Positions 34,501-44,553 of a stretch of 64,000 nt of DNA are shown piece after piece; position 1 is the first letter of the stretch; every line of letters begins with the position of its first letter. A program made the translations under genes and the position numbers. Below the pieces are notes generated by a model. It was not told where the DNA came from. It was given only the letters and a program-made list of their open reading frames with translations, and did not search any database. The DNA is from Aricia agestis (Eukaryota; Arthropoda; Insecta; Lepidoptera; Lycaenidae). Location of the stretch: assembly GCF_905147365.1 (NCBI RefSeq), contig NC_056408.1, positions 14,384,001-14,448,000 on the forward strand. The letters are read 5' to 3'.

Positions 34501-36397
34501 AACTTGAGCTTTGGAAATCTTATGTCATATACTTTTACTCAATTAGGTTGCATTTAAACATTAAATTATTAACTTGAATGTAAGTAAATAAAGGCTTTAT
34601 AAATGACAGTTATTTATAATTAAGGGCATATATGCCTTTTCCGATATTATGTAATAAACATTACGAAGGACCACTACTTGACATGTTAGATCGAGAACTC
34701 TTGACACAGTTTTAAACTTTCGAAGGTGCTAATCGCTTTAAACTAGTAGCAGTCGATAAAGTAAGTACCTAGATTGCTTTATTTTAAAAAGTTAAAACGA
34801 TTAGTAACAGAATACAACTAGGTATGTATCTTTATAAATATTTTTTTCTTTAGGACCACAAAACAAACAATAAAGGGAATTTGATAAAAATATTAAGTTT
34901 GTAAACAAAAATATATGACACTAGATGTCCCGCGCGGCTTCGCCCGCGTAAATTAGGAATTTTACGGAAACCGTACATTTTCACATAAAAATAGCTCTTA
35001 TGTCCCTACTCCCTTCACTTGCTTTACTCTGTATCTGTGCCAAATATTGCCATAAAAATTAAGTAGTTCGTAGTTAATTAAGTAGCCAGTACTTCGTAAT
35101 TTATAATATTTCCCCCGTTTTTCCCACATTTTCCTGAGTTTCTTCGGTCGTATAAGTCTTAATATATAGCCTATAGTCTTACTCGATAAATTAGCTATCT
35201 AACACTGAAATAAGTTTTTAAATCGGACCAGTAGTTCCTGAGATTAGCGCGTTCAAGCAAACATACTCTTCAGGTTTATAATATTAAGTATGGATTTTTT
35301 TTTAATTATCGCTTGACAAACTCGAGTCTCGATCTAAAAGACTATGAAAAGTACCAATAACAGGGTCATTATAGGCTCATAAGTCATAACCATGGGACGA
35401 TGTATGGTATAATATTATGGTAGTGATGATGATGATGATGATGAATGTAATTTGCATAGTAGCACATGTATTCCGTTCTTAAAACAACGCCGAAACTCCC
35501 AAACTTGTATCTATAAAGAATCAGGAGTTCTCTCAGCACCTTCCGAACCACGGTATACCTGATACCTCGGTGCAAAATCTTACTTGTTGGTAGCATATGC
35601 TTAGAATACTTCTCACGATACCGAAGTCACCACATGTTTCCCTAAAAATTTTGAGGAGTTCCCTCGATTCCTTATGGATCCTTCATCAGATCACCACTTT
35701 TGTAAATAAAATACCAAATTGGGATGATACCCTATATACCATAAGAAAAATTTTGAAAATCGGTTAACAAACGGCGGAGTAATCGTTGAACATAAGAAAA
35801 CGAACATAACACATCCCCCATTTTGAAAGGCGGTTAAAATTGTAGCCTATGTGTTATTCTGATGTATAAGCTATATTATTGTAAAGTTTCATTAAAATCC
35901 GTTCAGTAGTTTTTGCGTGAAAGAGTAACAAACATCCATACATCCACACATCCATACATCCATACATCCAAACAAACTTTCGCCTTTATAATATTAGTAG
36001 GATGAAAATCGGTTAACAAACGGCGGAGTAATCGTTGAACATAAGAAAACGAACATAACACATCCCCCATTTTGAAAGTCGGTTAAAATTGTAGCCTATG
36101 TGTTATTCTGATGTATAAGCTATATTATTGTAAAGTTTCATTAAAATCCGTTCAGTAGTTTTTGCGTGAAAGAGTAACAAACATACATCCACATATCCAT
36201 ACATCCAAACAAACTTTCGCCTTTATAATATTAGTAGGAAGTAGGACTAGTAGGACTAGTAGGACTAGTAGGATAGGATAAAATGATTAATTAAGTTATC
36301 GTAGTTTCAGTTATGGCCTTGTATATATTATGTATTTTGATCACTTACCTGCTCTGCTAAGGGCATCCTCAAACGACAGTTTTTCCTTGCGCTCCAT
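25517..36397 (-). CDS. Major facilitator transporter, SV2/SVOP-like (paralog A), 11 exons, 493 aa
   Basis: A multi-pass membrane transporter of the MFS sugar/organic-ion branch resembling synaptic vesicle glycoprotein 2 and SVOP-like proteins; substrate unknown. Exons (minus): 36397-36349, 32793-32632, 30869-30707, 30258-30137, 28725-28481, 27767-27643, 27235-27109, 26703-26608, 26279-26089, 25810-25683, 25590-25517. They join to 494 codons with one stop. Visible: start MERKEKLSFEDALSRAG; a hydrophobic TM1 followed by PASTCELETTGAQRGAL (the SV2-type segment before TM2); MFS motif A GYLADKYGRKP (residues 80-90); NESPKFLFAKGREN (212-225), the PESPR-like motif after TM6; second motif A NRVGRR (366-371); GSRLG (437-441). 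Length fits a 12-TM MFS protein. All junctions are GT-AG, but the exon 6 donor (GTTGAG) is weak. The first intron (3.6 kb) holds transposons and the fourth a minisatellite. Exon boundaries are inferred from frame, homology to B and splice consensus. Confidence 0.87.
26347..26387. repeat. 15-bp-arm hairpin beside a poly-G run
   Basis: AAGTAAGATGGATAG (26347-26361) is inverted at 26373-26387. It is followed at 26408-26418 by 11 consecutive G and a CCTCCGGACCCCCCC tract. Related DNA with a 14-G run occurs at 43730-43790. It lies in the intron between exons 8 and 9 of paralog A, the intron that paralog B lacks. Confidence 0.7.
27905..28330. repeat. GC-rich island in an intron, likely transposon-derived
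   Basis: About 420 bp far richer in G+C than the flanks, with GGGGTATGTGAGACTC, CACTAAAACCACCTGCGG and two hairpins (GGGGAACGCTTC with GAAGCGTTCCCC; GAGACTTAGGAGG with CCTCCTAAGTCTC). It resembles 32225-32565 in the phrase GGGGTATGTSRGACTC followed by CACTAAAACC/GACTAAAACC. Probably a LINE UTR or SINE family; no ORF is convincing. Confidence 0.5.
28900..29117 (+). mobile_element. Partial copy of the TTAA-bounded MITE
   Basis: It matches the right two thirds of 55666-56042 in the same orientation: TTTATCGAGTTATTCAGAAA, GGCGATTAATCCGCGTCG, AAAGACGGGCGTG, GAGAAGGACGATGTTTG and the end GGGTTAGTCGCCCTCTTAA. The left end is diverged or missing. It lies in intron 4 of paralog A. Confidence 0.75.
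29241..30005. repeat. 55-bp minisatellite, about 14 copies, in an intron of paralog A
   Basis: The unit starts AGCCATCGCCATTGTGTAGA and ends GGCGGACGATAGTCAT; starts recur every 55 bp from 29241 to 29956. Copies are almost identical. Variants are few: CCATGG in the copies near 29406 and 29846, and GACGCTAG near 29406 and 29736. A 55-bp unit is not divisible by three and the ORFs across it are fortuitous. It lies between exons 4 (30258-30137) and 5 (28725-28481), and its proximal end is about 130 bp from exon 4. Confidence 0.97.
30890..31160 (-). mobile_element. tRNA-derived SINE, minus strand
   Basis: On the minus strand the head has an A-box-like TGGCTCAGTGGTGAGCG and a B-box GGTTCGAATCC. 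The body follows (AAAAAGTTTTCAATGTTCCC, GGATGTGTATTAAATATGTG) and the element ends in CCGTTGTCTGGTACC, GGGGCCAGACTGACGTGG and GCGTCCATAG plus a short A tail. Copies of the same family lie at 54905-55195 (minus) and 40612-40760 (plus, partial). It is in intron 2 of paralog A, just upstream of exon 3. The acceptor-stem pairing expected of a functional tRNA is lost. Confidence 0.8.
31190..31400 (-). repeat. Fragment of the CCCGCRACTYCGTTGC-type lepidopteran repeat
   Basis: On the minus strand it begins CACTAGATGACGCCCGCGAG, continues through CGCGCGGGAACCGTACATTT, AAAAAGTATTCTATGTCC and CGGTTAAGCGGTTTTGGCGTG, and ends near CATTCTTAATATTATTAAG. The same sequence starts at 63891 and at 49932. It is probably an RTE-like LINE end or a SINE derived from one (inference). 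Confidence 0.6.
32225..32570. repeat. GC-rich island, relative of 27905-28330
   Basis: A GC-rich block of about 345 bp beginning after a T-run (TTTTTTTTTAAAGAGGGG). It has GGGGTATGTCGGACTCCC and GACTAAAACCCCTCCATG, similar in order to 27905-28330. A 116-codon ORF spans it but has no recognisable domain and arises from stop-poor GC-rich DNA. It ends 62 bp before exon 2 of paralog A. Confidence 0.45.
33391..33462. repeat. Perfect hairpin built on a trinucleotide repeat
   Basis: GGGGCTCTTACAAT plus an (AAT)n run pairs with an (ATT)n run plus ATTGTAAGAGCCCC. The whole 72 bp folds back without mismatch. It lies in intron 1 of paralog A. Confidence 0.85.
34921..36240. mobile_element. Non-autonomous element, near full length, with internal tandem duplication
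   Basis: It begins CTAGATGTCCCGCGCGGCTT and ends TTTATAATATTAGTAGGA. It is collinear with 61121-62175: both share CTCCCTTCAC, GACCAGTAGTTCCTGAGATT, an internal GATGATGAT run, CAAACTTGTATCTATAAAG, and CGGCGGAGTAATCGTTGAAC. In this copy the last ~240 bp (35754-36003) are repeated in tandem at 36004-36240. A short (GGACTAGTA)n stretch follows at 36241-36280. It lies in intron 1 of paralog A, about 110 bp from exon 1. Confidence 0.85.
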
Positions 36398-37371
36398 ATC
36401 ACAATTATATTATTATCTAAGTAATAAATAATTAATATTCTTCTTATCTTAATGACTAGTAGCTCATATTAAAACAGTACTAATACTTTTTTTTAATAAC
36501 TCCAAAACTATAACAACAATAATATTAAACTAAAATAAATAAATAAACAAGGTTTTTGTGCGTTACGCACCAACGTCCTCTTGGAAATCTTTAGCCGATT
36601 TGAGCGGTTTAAGCGATTTAATCAATGGCCATTAAATTAATAATTGCATAAGTGGATATTGTGGATATTATCTTATAATATGAAGATCCTAAGTTTGTAC
36701 GTTTGTGTGTCACAGGTTATCTCGTGGACTAGTAACCTACTTTATTTGACAATAATTATTGTTGTTCCTTTGTTGTGATTAACAGGTGTTTTCTTTTCCC
36801 ATTACTATTAATGATTACAAATTGATCTTCTAACATTATTTATATTTTCTAAGATGTGTTTTATAACTATAATATTTATAAAATGATATATATGGTTTTT
36901 ATTATTTGGTATAGCTGAATTATGAATACTACAGATTTTCACAATTGATTTTTAGAATAATATTTCCTATTGTTATAATACTTATAGTATGTACTCAAGT
37001 TAGTGATAATAATTATTAACTCAGGTAAAACCAGGTGTGATAATATGTATTAACATTGTACATAATTAATAAGAATTATCGAACTGAGTATTATCAAATT
37101 GTATAATATTACGAGTATTAGATAAAGAGGTAGTGGATTAAATTCATAAATTAAAAAAAAAGTTATTGTTCTTTATCATATGCTTATAATGTAGAAGCCG
37201 ACGCGCGACGTAGAAAGAAAGAGACGTAGCACATTTTTTTTGTACATTGTATATCACATTGAAAAAAAAACTCCTCCTTTTTTGGACGTCGGTTAAAAAT
37301 TGTGCTAATGTTTGAGTTTTAAGTTGTAAAATTATTTTAACTATAAACTCAAACGCCGCCCGTAATAGCGT

Positions 37372-37530
37372 CCATGGCCTAGTCACTAGTGGGTTTTTGC
37401 TTCGCACTCATGAGGAAACCTGCATATTTCTCTGGACTAGGCCGACTTGTGCCGACTATGTTGCTGAGAATCCCGTAGTGCTTGGGCTGGCTTGGGCTAG
37501 GTTGGGACATTTTTTTTAAATCTTGTCCCA
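37372..37530. other. Moderately GC-rich segment, unassigned
   Basis: It contains CATGGCCTAGTCACTAG, GACTAGGCCGACTTGTGCCG and GGCTTGGGCTAGGTTGGGAC. GGCCTAGTC/GACTAGGCC pair with each other, so this is likely another small foldback repeat. No coding potential recognised. Confidence 0.35.
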
Positions 37531-38185
37531 AGCGCTACAGTAGGTACTTGAAGAGTGGTTAGTGGTTGCTTCGCTCTGAAAATACTGTAGAAATCAGTCA
37601 CAAGTCACAATTTATTTGGAAGGAATATAAGGCCTCATTTTCAACCTAAACTTAAATAATAATTTTGTACTGTGAGTCTACTAAGTGTCTACAAATGGTT
37701 TGTTGATAGGTATCATTGTAGAACCAGAAAAACACTGAATATTCTATGACGTGACAAAAATATGACTATTTAAAATCTTAAATATATCTTAAACCTATCG
37801 AGATGCCCCAGGCGTACTTATAATACCTAGAAGGGTGAGATATTTTATGGTGGACAGATGAAGAGGAATATGAACCTAATCAAAAAGTTAAAGTTTTTCT
37901 GGGACAAGCGTCAGTATGTAATTTAGGTCATGTAAATAATACGGAAGGTTTTGACCGTAGATATCCTTGCATGTATAAAATCGCAAAACAAGTTTTTATC
38001 ATTATTAACAAGACGTGTATGTGTGTCGCAATTTGTATTATACAACGATTATTTTAATCATACCGAATAAATGTTCGCCTTGGAATAGTTTAGGAATATT
38101 TTATTTTGTCTTTGGCGGCCTCGAGCACGGTAGAGACGAGTGTTGGCCTCCATAGTTCACACGCTATGCCTATCCGCTAACACTA

Positions 38186-38666
38186 AAGGCCTGATTACAC
38201 CTACCGAGTGGCGAGACGGTAAAACGTAACTCGGCCGAGACAGTGCTGTAGCCGAGTGAGTGTAAACTGTTAACACGTATTTTAGTTTACTCAAAGTAAC
38301 TGGCGAGACAGTTCAGTTCAGTGCAAGGGTAACTGAGGCTAACATGGATCGGAAATCGTTTATTAGAAACGTCTTCCAAGTTACAAATTACTCTCGGTAG
38401 AAGAATTAACAAAAGAGGTAGCAAAAACTTCCTCCACATCATGAAGCTACTTTATATTAGAAGTATAGACATATTTTTGAGACCCCACTCGACTCGACAT
38501 ACGACCGTACTCGATCTAATAAATAGAACGGGGTCCGAGTAGTCACTGTCTCAGCCTGTTGTTAGGCCGAGCGCTGGCCTGGCACTCGGTAATGTGTTTA
38601 AACTTTAAATACATGCTCGGCTAAGGACTATCACGCCAATATACTTGGTAGGTGTAATGAGGCCTT
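38186..38666. mobile_element. MITE with AAGGCCTGATTACACCTACC ends
   Basis: AAGGCCTGATTACACCTACC at the left pairs with GGTAGGTGTAATGAGGCCTT at the right with one mismatch. Several CTCGGCCGAG/GCCGAGTGAG words recur inside. About 480 bp, no ORF. It lies between paralogs A and B. Confidence 0.75.
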
Positions 38667-38930
38667 AACATTCAACAAGTCGGTTTATAAATCAAGTGAG
38701 AAAATCTTTAACAGGCGCCAAAGGAAGCCGAGCGTTAGCCTCATGCATCAACAAAACATTAACAATTATATTAAACCAGCCGATTGAAAAGTTAATGTAA
38801 TGAGAAGGAAGGAATAGGATCATCTTAATGTAGAAATTAATTTTGATATAACCGATTATTATTGCATAAATTAACATTAAAGAACTACTTATGTGTACGT
38901 TTAGTCCATGTCTGGTAGTTTAGAGTTTTT

Positions 38931-39170
38931 AAAAAAGGTGGTCATGGGTTCGATTCGCATTAGAACTAGTTTTTATTATTCGTAGATTAGAACATAATAT
39001 TTTGGTTAGGGAAATGCAGGCGTCAGGCACGTTGCCTCGGATGGGTACTTATGTAAAAAGATGATCCTATGGCTATGATATGGGTATGGTATACATGGGT
39101 ACCCTCTCGCCAATGGGGCCTACGAGTATAGGGCGGACAACCAACATGGGGTTGTCCCCCCATAGGCCCC
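38931..39170 (+). mobile_element. Diverged tRNA-derived SINE, relative of 50386-50741
   Basis: A B-box-like GGGTTCGATTCGCAT is followed by AATGCAGGCGTCAGGCACG, GATGATCCTATGG and a GGATGGGTACTTATGTAAAA block. The order resembles the better-preserved SINE at 50386-50741. The A-box half is not recognisable. Confidence 0.45.
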
Positions 39171-39229
39171 ATTACGACTTAGGAAGGTAAAGAGAAAGAA
39201 ATAAGAGAAAGAAACAGGACATTATAAAT

Positions 39230-39673
39230 AATCGGCCAAGTGCGAGTCGGACTCGCGCACGTAGGGTTCCGTACCATTATAGAGCAAAATTAGGCCAAAA
39301 ATTGTGTTTTTTGTATGGGAGCCCCCCTTATTTTTATTTAATTTAATATTATTATTAAATATTAAAGTACACATAATATAATTAAGGACTTTGAGAAAAA
39401 ATCATGTACCTACCTGTTGTCATTATTGATATATTAATATAAAGGCCAAAAATCACGTTTGTTGTATGAGAGCCCCCCTTAAATATTAATTTTATATGTA
39501 GTATTTGTTGTTATAGCGGCAACAGACATACATAATCTGTGAAAATTGTAACTTTCTAGCTAATACCGTTCTTGAGTTACAGCCTGGAGACAGACAGACA
39601 GACAGACAGACGGACAGATAACAAAGTCTTAGTAATAGGGTCTCGTTTTTACCCTTTGCGTACGGAACCCTAA
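39230..39673 (+). repeat. Lepidopteran CGGCCAAGTGCGAG-type repeat, near full length
   Basis: It runs from CGGCCAAGTGCGAGTCGGAC and GTAGGGTTCCGTACC to GCGTACGGAACCCT, with TTGTATGGGAGCCCCCC, GTTGTTATAGCGGCAACAG, GAGTTACAGCCTGGAGACAG and a (GACA)n run in order. This is the best copy in the window. Confidence 0.8.
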
Positions 39674-40006
39674 AAACTATCTTCTGACTTTTTTCTGTCC
39701 CACCCACATCGGTTTCAGTGATCGTGTATTGTTTCATAATGCCATTCGTTTTGCAAAAACTTACCCCGCGATTATCGGTCGTCGCTGACTCTTGGCAATC
39801 AGTATCTTGGGTTTCATGAAACAGGCCCACATTCTATGATAATTGATGTTCTACCTATTATAAAAAAAAGGTAGATATCGCACTAGCGCGTACAGTCATA
39901 CGGCCAAATGAAGGTAAGTCCCTTCTTTTGAATAGTTGCATGTTGGCAGCGAGTGAGCGACGAGGTGTCACGTTAGAATATCATTGTGTCACGTTTTTGA
40001 CTTAAA

Positions 40007-40083
40007 ATGCCAAGCTGCGTTTTTAGGAAATGCAAAAATTATAGTTATAAGGTAAAAAAGGATGAAAAAGTTACGTACCACAA
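40007..40083 (+). CDS. Exon encoding the N-terminal part of a THAP zinc finger
   Basis: ATG at 40007 opens MPSCVFRKCKNYSY, followed by a basic stretch and KVTYH. It then meets a consensus donor (exon ends at 40083, then GTAAGT). THAP domains are DNA-binding C2CH fingers at the extreme N-terminus of host proteins and of P-element-type transposases. They begin M-P-x-C with the second Cys 2-4 residues on (here Cys4 and Cys9) and reach a (V/I)-T-(F/Y)-H-x-F-P segment. The splice falls exactly where FP should follow. I found no exon 2 in the next kilobase, so this is either the first exon of a gene with a long intron or a stranded piece of a P-like transposon. The preceding sequence is 330 bp of unique DNA after a repeat. 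Confidence 0.5.
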
Positions 40084-40424
40084 GTAAGTACATGAAAACA
40101 TCTAGTACTTAATTAATTTTTATTTGGATATTTTCCAACATTATCGACAAATTTTTTATGCAAAAAATTAAAATAAAAAAGGATAGAAAATACGGACGAC
40201 AACTGCAGCGTGATAAGGACAGATAATCGTGTGACAGAATAATCGCGCATGCGTGCCGATGTGCAACTCAAAGTATATAGCAATCCTTTTCTATATCATT
40301 CGTAACGTATATCTGTCGCATTCATTGTTGTAATTTATAGATATACCAGAGGTAGGTATTTATACGTCGTACAGCAACAAATTCTGAGGACCGCTTTGTA
40401 TGAGCATACGCCATCCATACTAAT

Positions 40425-40760
40425 ATTATAAATGCGAAAGTATCTCTGTCTGTCTGTCTGTCTGTCTCGCTTTCACGCCAAAACTACTGAACCGATTGCA
40501 ATGAAATTTTGTACACAGTTATTCTAGAGTCTGAGAAAGGACATAGGCTACATTTTGATGTGGGAAAATATCTTATTTCCATGAAAATATCGATGAAAAT
40601 TAATTCGCATTACGCGTGGCCAGCGCTCATCCCGGGGGTCCTGGGTTCGAGTCCCGCAGGCGGAACAAAAAGTTTTCAATGTTCCTGGGTCTTGGATGTG
40701 TATTAATTAAAACAATATTTCAAAAATCTTAAATATATTTTATGTATAATATTATAAAAA
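40425..40760 (+). repeat. Repeat start (ATACTAATATTATAAATGCG) and SINE fragment
   Basis: Positions 40425-40600 carry ATACTAATATTATAAATGCG, a (CTGT)n run, TTCACGCCAAAACTACTGAA and GAGAAAGGACATAGGCTAC. The same string starts at 41417. From 40612 it switches to the 3' two thirds of the SINE at 30890-31160 (B-box GGGTTCGAGTCC, AAAAAGTTTTCAATGTTCC). Confidence 0.6.
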
Positions 40761-41183
40761 ATCCAGAAATATATCGATGGAATGAACATTTTAGTTCTAA
40801 TACGATTCAACAGGTAGCGTTTTATTTTATACTTCATTGTAACATAGAACTAATCATACTTATTAGTTATTATGTTTTTGTTTATAGTTTTTAATACGTT
40901 AGAATATTATGTTTAATAATATTATCACTTGGTATAATAATAATCAATCTATCTTATCTTATAGAACTCCTACTGCATTTCTAATATATGTGACAAGTTG
41001 ACAGCAGAAGGCGCAAGGAGTTCGAGTGTACCGTGTTGGCCTATATTCCAACGAAAATATTATATCAATGCAATCAACATTTTAATTATAATATATGAAA
41101 ACAGATGGCGTTTTATTTTTTACTTCATTATTGTAACAGAACTAATCATACCTACTTTATTATATATTGTTTTTATTCATAAC

Positions 41184-41620
41184 TAGCTGTTGCCCGCGAC
41201 TTCGTCCGCGTGGACTTTAGTTTAAAGCGCGCGGTGTCAACAAAATTTGTGTCAAATTTAAAAACTTTTTAAAACCCTGGTAAGTGGTACCCCTCTTAGG
41301 GCCGCGCTACACCGGAATAGCAGCGCTGAAAGTGCTCGCCTCGCCGCTGCCATTCCGGTGTAGCGCGGACCTTAATTAATCAAAATACCCAAAACCAGCT
41401 GTGCAGTGTGCACATAATCTATACTAATATTATAAATGCGAAAGTATCTCTGTCTGTCTGTCTGTCTGTCAGTCTCGCTTTCACGCCAAACGCCAAAACT
41501 ACCGAACCGATTGTAATGAAATTTTGTATACAGGTAGTCTAAAGCCTGAGAAAGGACATAGGCTACTTTTTTACTGGAAAAAAGGGTTGTAACGGCGTGA
41601 AAATGCATAAATTTGTTCAA
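41184..41620 (+). repeat. Repeat cluster with a short foldback (41299-41372)
   Basis: AGCTGTTGCCCGCGACTTCG (41184) is the common lepidopteran repeat head; its complement lies at 42172-42212. Between them, GGGCCGCGCTACACCGGAAT (41299-41318) pairs with 41352-41372. A second ATACTAATATTATAAATGCG element begins at 41417. Confidence 0.65.
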
Positions 41621-41845
41621 ATTAAGTTAGTTCCAAAAATTCATAATAGATAGCGCCGTGCGTCTCTCGTGCGGCATCGCGCTGACGCTTGCTCAAAAGT
41701 CTTTCTATAAGACGTGGTATCATCTTACATTTAAGTTTCGATTTTTTTCGATTGTTATATCTATTCTACGGTATTAAATAACTCTATACTTTATCTGTGC
41801 AGTGACGTAACCTTAAACCTATCAATGATAAATAGTTTATGGGTA

Positions 41846-42008
41846 AGGCTGCGTTTCCACTGAAGCGGAGCGGAGCTTAGCGGTGCCGAATTGACCAATC
41901 ACCATGCTCGAAAATACTCGAAATCTTTGCTGTCATTCCGCTGGAATAGCACGATTGGTCAATTCGGGCACCGCTAAACTCCGCTCCGCTTCAGTGGAAA
42001 CGCAGCCT
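41846..42008. mobile_element. MITE with AGGCTGCGTTTCCACTGAAG ends
   Basis: The left arm (41846-41884) includes AGGCTGCGTTTCCACTGAAG and CGGAGCGGAG. It is inverted at 41970-42008, and inner GAATTGACCAATC/GATTGGTCAATTC arms pair as well. 163 bp, no ORF. Confidence 0.85.
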
Positions 42009-42279
42009 AAAGTTGTGTAATTGGGGGGCTAAATAAGCTTTAAAATTTGGCATAAAATATAAAGTTTAATATAAAAAAATGAAATTCTTATTGTGTGCAC
42101 ACTGCACAGCTGTATTGATTTAAGGAGTACCAGGGTCTTTTGACACCAATTTTCTAGACATCGCGCGCTATAAACTGAAGTCCACGCGGACGAAGTCGCG
42201 GACAACAGCTAGTCTTTAATAAAACATCATTGCCCACATTATTTAAACTACTTATGCCAGTTTTCACCAACAACACCTA

Positions 42280-42893
42280 ACATTTAGGTGTCCCTTAGCC
42301 AATATAAGGGGCACCTAACGTCAGTTTTGTTTCAATAATTTAGGGGATGAAATATGAATTGACAACTCCGTAACTCTTAGGTGACGTATGTACTCGTAGT
42401 AATCTACATAGTATAAAACAAAGTCGCTTTTTCTGTCCACATGTCCCTTTGTTAGTTTGTTCCCTTTAACTGCGGTTTTCTTTAATAGATAGAGTGATTA
42501 AAGAGGAAGGTTTGTGATAAATATGAAGATATTTATGGGAGTTCGCTATTTTACAAGTAAAATATCAGACGGCCATTCGATAACAGATTCATTGTCAAGT
42601 CAACCGTCATCTAGCGTCGTCGTCGTTGCCACATACGTCACCTAAGTGTATGGGATCGTCAATTCATCCACTAAATTATAAGGGTCACCTAAAAGGGTCC
42701 GTCAAACCATTAGGTTTGACGGATGAATCGCATAATAGGTTGTTTTAATCAAAATATACGTCACCTAAGTTTTACGGGCTTGTCAATTCATCCCCTAAAT
42801 TATAATGGTTTAGGTGTCACTTAAACGTTGATGAAAACAAAACTTGCGTTAGGTGCCCCTTATATTGGCTTAAGGGACACCTAAATTTGTTTT
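42280..42893. mobile_element. Long foldback element with ~120-bp inverted arms
   Basis: ATTTAGGTGTCCCTTAGCC and AATATAAGGGGCACCTAAC at the left are inverted at about 42848-42893. The pairing continues inward through AATTTAGGGGATGAA and TTAGGTGACGTAT. Extra CACCTAAGT/ATTCATCC blocks in the middle (42610-42790) suggest internal rearrangement. Direct copies of GTTTTCACCAAC flank both sides (42260 and 42889). Confidence 0.7.
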
Positions 42894-42969
42894 CACCAAC
42901 GTTTGTTAACGTCGGCAGAAAGAGCTGCTCGACAAGGCTTTAAATGAACGTGACAAAAAAAGCAACTAA

Positions 42970-43110
42970 GGTTGGGTTACACCAGAGGCGTGGTTATAGT
43001 TAAAGTTAAATATTGCGTCCAAACACCCCATATTCTCATACGACATCTGTCAATTTTTCCGGTTATAGTTAAGATTAAAGTCAAAGTTAGTTGGTGCAAC
43101 CCAGTCTAAA
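42970..43110. mobile_element. Short inverted-repeat element
   Basis: GGTTGGGTTACACCA near the left end pairs with TTGGTGCAACCCAG near 43098. GGTTATAGTTAAAGTTAAA (42990) and GGTTATAGTTAAGATTAAA (43062) repeat directly inside. No ORF. Confidence 0.55.
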
Positions 43111-43248
43111 GCTGCCAATATACAAAAACGCCATTTTTGACAGTTCTCCTTTACCAGCAGCGCCCCCGCCCACGTTTATTTATCATCTGCGCGTTTTCAT
43201 CGCGTTTTGGCAGATATTCCACGTTTTTTGACGCAAATGAAACATGCG

Positions 43249-43572
43249 TTTGTATCGATACAAACCACTGACCTCCATTATACATGTATAATGGAGATCA
43301 GTGATACAAAGGCAAGATGAACGCTAATAAAGCGCGCTTTTAACGTGCGTTTGTATCGATACAGACGCAAGTTGAACGCTATTGTAATGCGCTTTTAACA
43401 CGCGTTTGTATCGATACAAACACACTGCGACTCAGCGGGGAACGACGGGTGGACGAGGTGGAGGGTGGAAAAAGGGCGCGCGCGCCGCGGCCGTGTCCGC
43501 GACACGAACGCGATACAAGCGCACACTTACAGCACGTCCCTTGCGTTCGAAAAACGTTTGTATCGATACAAA
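43249..43572. promoter_or_regulatory. Cluster of four TTTGTATCGATACAAA palindromes
   Basis: The 16-bp palindrome TTTGTATCGATACAAA occurs at 43249-43264, 43405-43420 and 43557-43572, and with one mismatch at 43350-43365. A half-copy (ATCGATACAAA) is at 43790-43800. The core TATCGATA is the DREF-binding DRE element of Drosophila and contains the CGATA word of BEAF-32 insulator sites. The copies at 43350 and 43405 lie in a 55-bp direct duplication (GCGCTTTTAACRYGCGTTTG). The region is locally GC-rich. It may be a regulatory or insulator-like element, or the inside of a MITE. Confidence 0.6.
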
Positions 43573-43677
43573 AATAAGGATCGTGTGTAAAGGCTAAAAC
43601 ATGTAGGCTTCCTTGCGTTTGCTGAGCGTTGGTTCCGCAGCAGCAAATAGGAAACGTGTTTAGGAAATATATTTTTT

Positions 43678-43790
43678 AAAATATATTATGTACCGCACCG
43701 ATTTTAATCGGCTAGGTACATATATTATTGTGTATAGATGGATAGTAATGGGGGGGGGGGGGGTCCGGACCCCCAGAACACCCCCCATGA
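43678..43790. repeat. Hairpin and poly-G segment related to 26347-26447
   Basis: AATATATT...GTACC/GGTAC...AATATATT arms surround an inner ACCGATTTTAATCGGCT hairpin. They are followed by GATGGATAGTAATG, 14 G at 43750-43763, TCCGGACCCCC and CCCATGA. The 26347-26447 segment shares GATAGTAATGGGG, CCGGACCCCCC and CCCATGA in the same order. Confidence 0.6.
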
Positions 43791-44553
43791 TCGATACAAA
43801 CGAGCGTAAAAAAAACGTCGTGTGGAAGGGCCCTTAGGTCTACAAAAAAAATGCAATAAGTAGTATGGAGAAATTAATAACAATTAAAAACAATAACGAT
43901 AATATTGTATTAATATTTTATTTCTAACAGACAAACAGCAACAAGGTAAATAATTTATCAATTTATAACAATTTGTTATTTCACGATTTCCTCCTGTTAT
44001 CAGGTACAGCATTAGATATTGTTCAGAAAGTATCGTTTTCTATCAAAAGATATATCGCTCTGATCATCTCGTGATATTTTTTATCTTACACTTAATTAGT
44101 GTTCACAATGATAGAGTGGGTTATGGGTGAGTATATAAAATAGGCAACTCATTTAGTATAGGTTAGGTACCTATACAGTTTTTGATTATTATATCTCTTA
44201 GTTTTCCCCTGTCATCAATACAAAATATCATATTTCTTTCAGTCTCATCGCTATATAACGTGTCCCAAAACTCCCAATACATATAGTTTTTATTTAAACC
44301 GGGACTTTTCCCGATTCCTACCATAAAGTTACTACCGCTAGGTATACTTATTAACTTTATGATTTCTACTAAATTATTGTCAATATTTCAATTTTTTACC
44401 AGTATAATTAATTTTGTTTAAATCTGTTGTCAAATATAATAAATTATGCCTTAATATTAAAATAGCCTCGCTAAAGTGTGCAAGCGGACCAGCCGCTGCC
44501 TTTAAAGTTTAAAATTATATACAGCACTTAAAAGATTCTTTACAAAAATTTCC

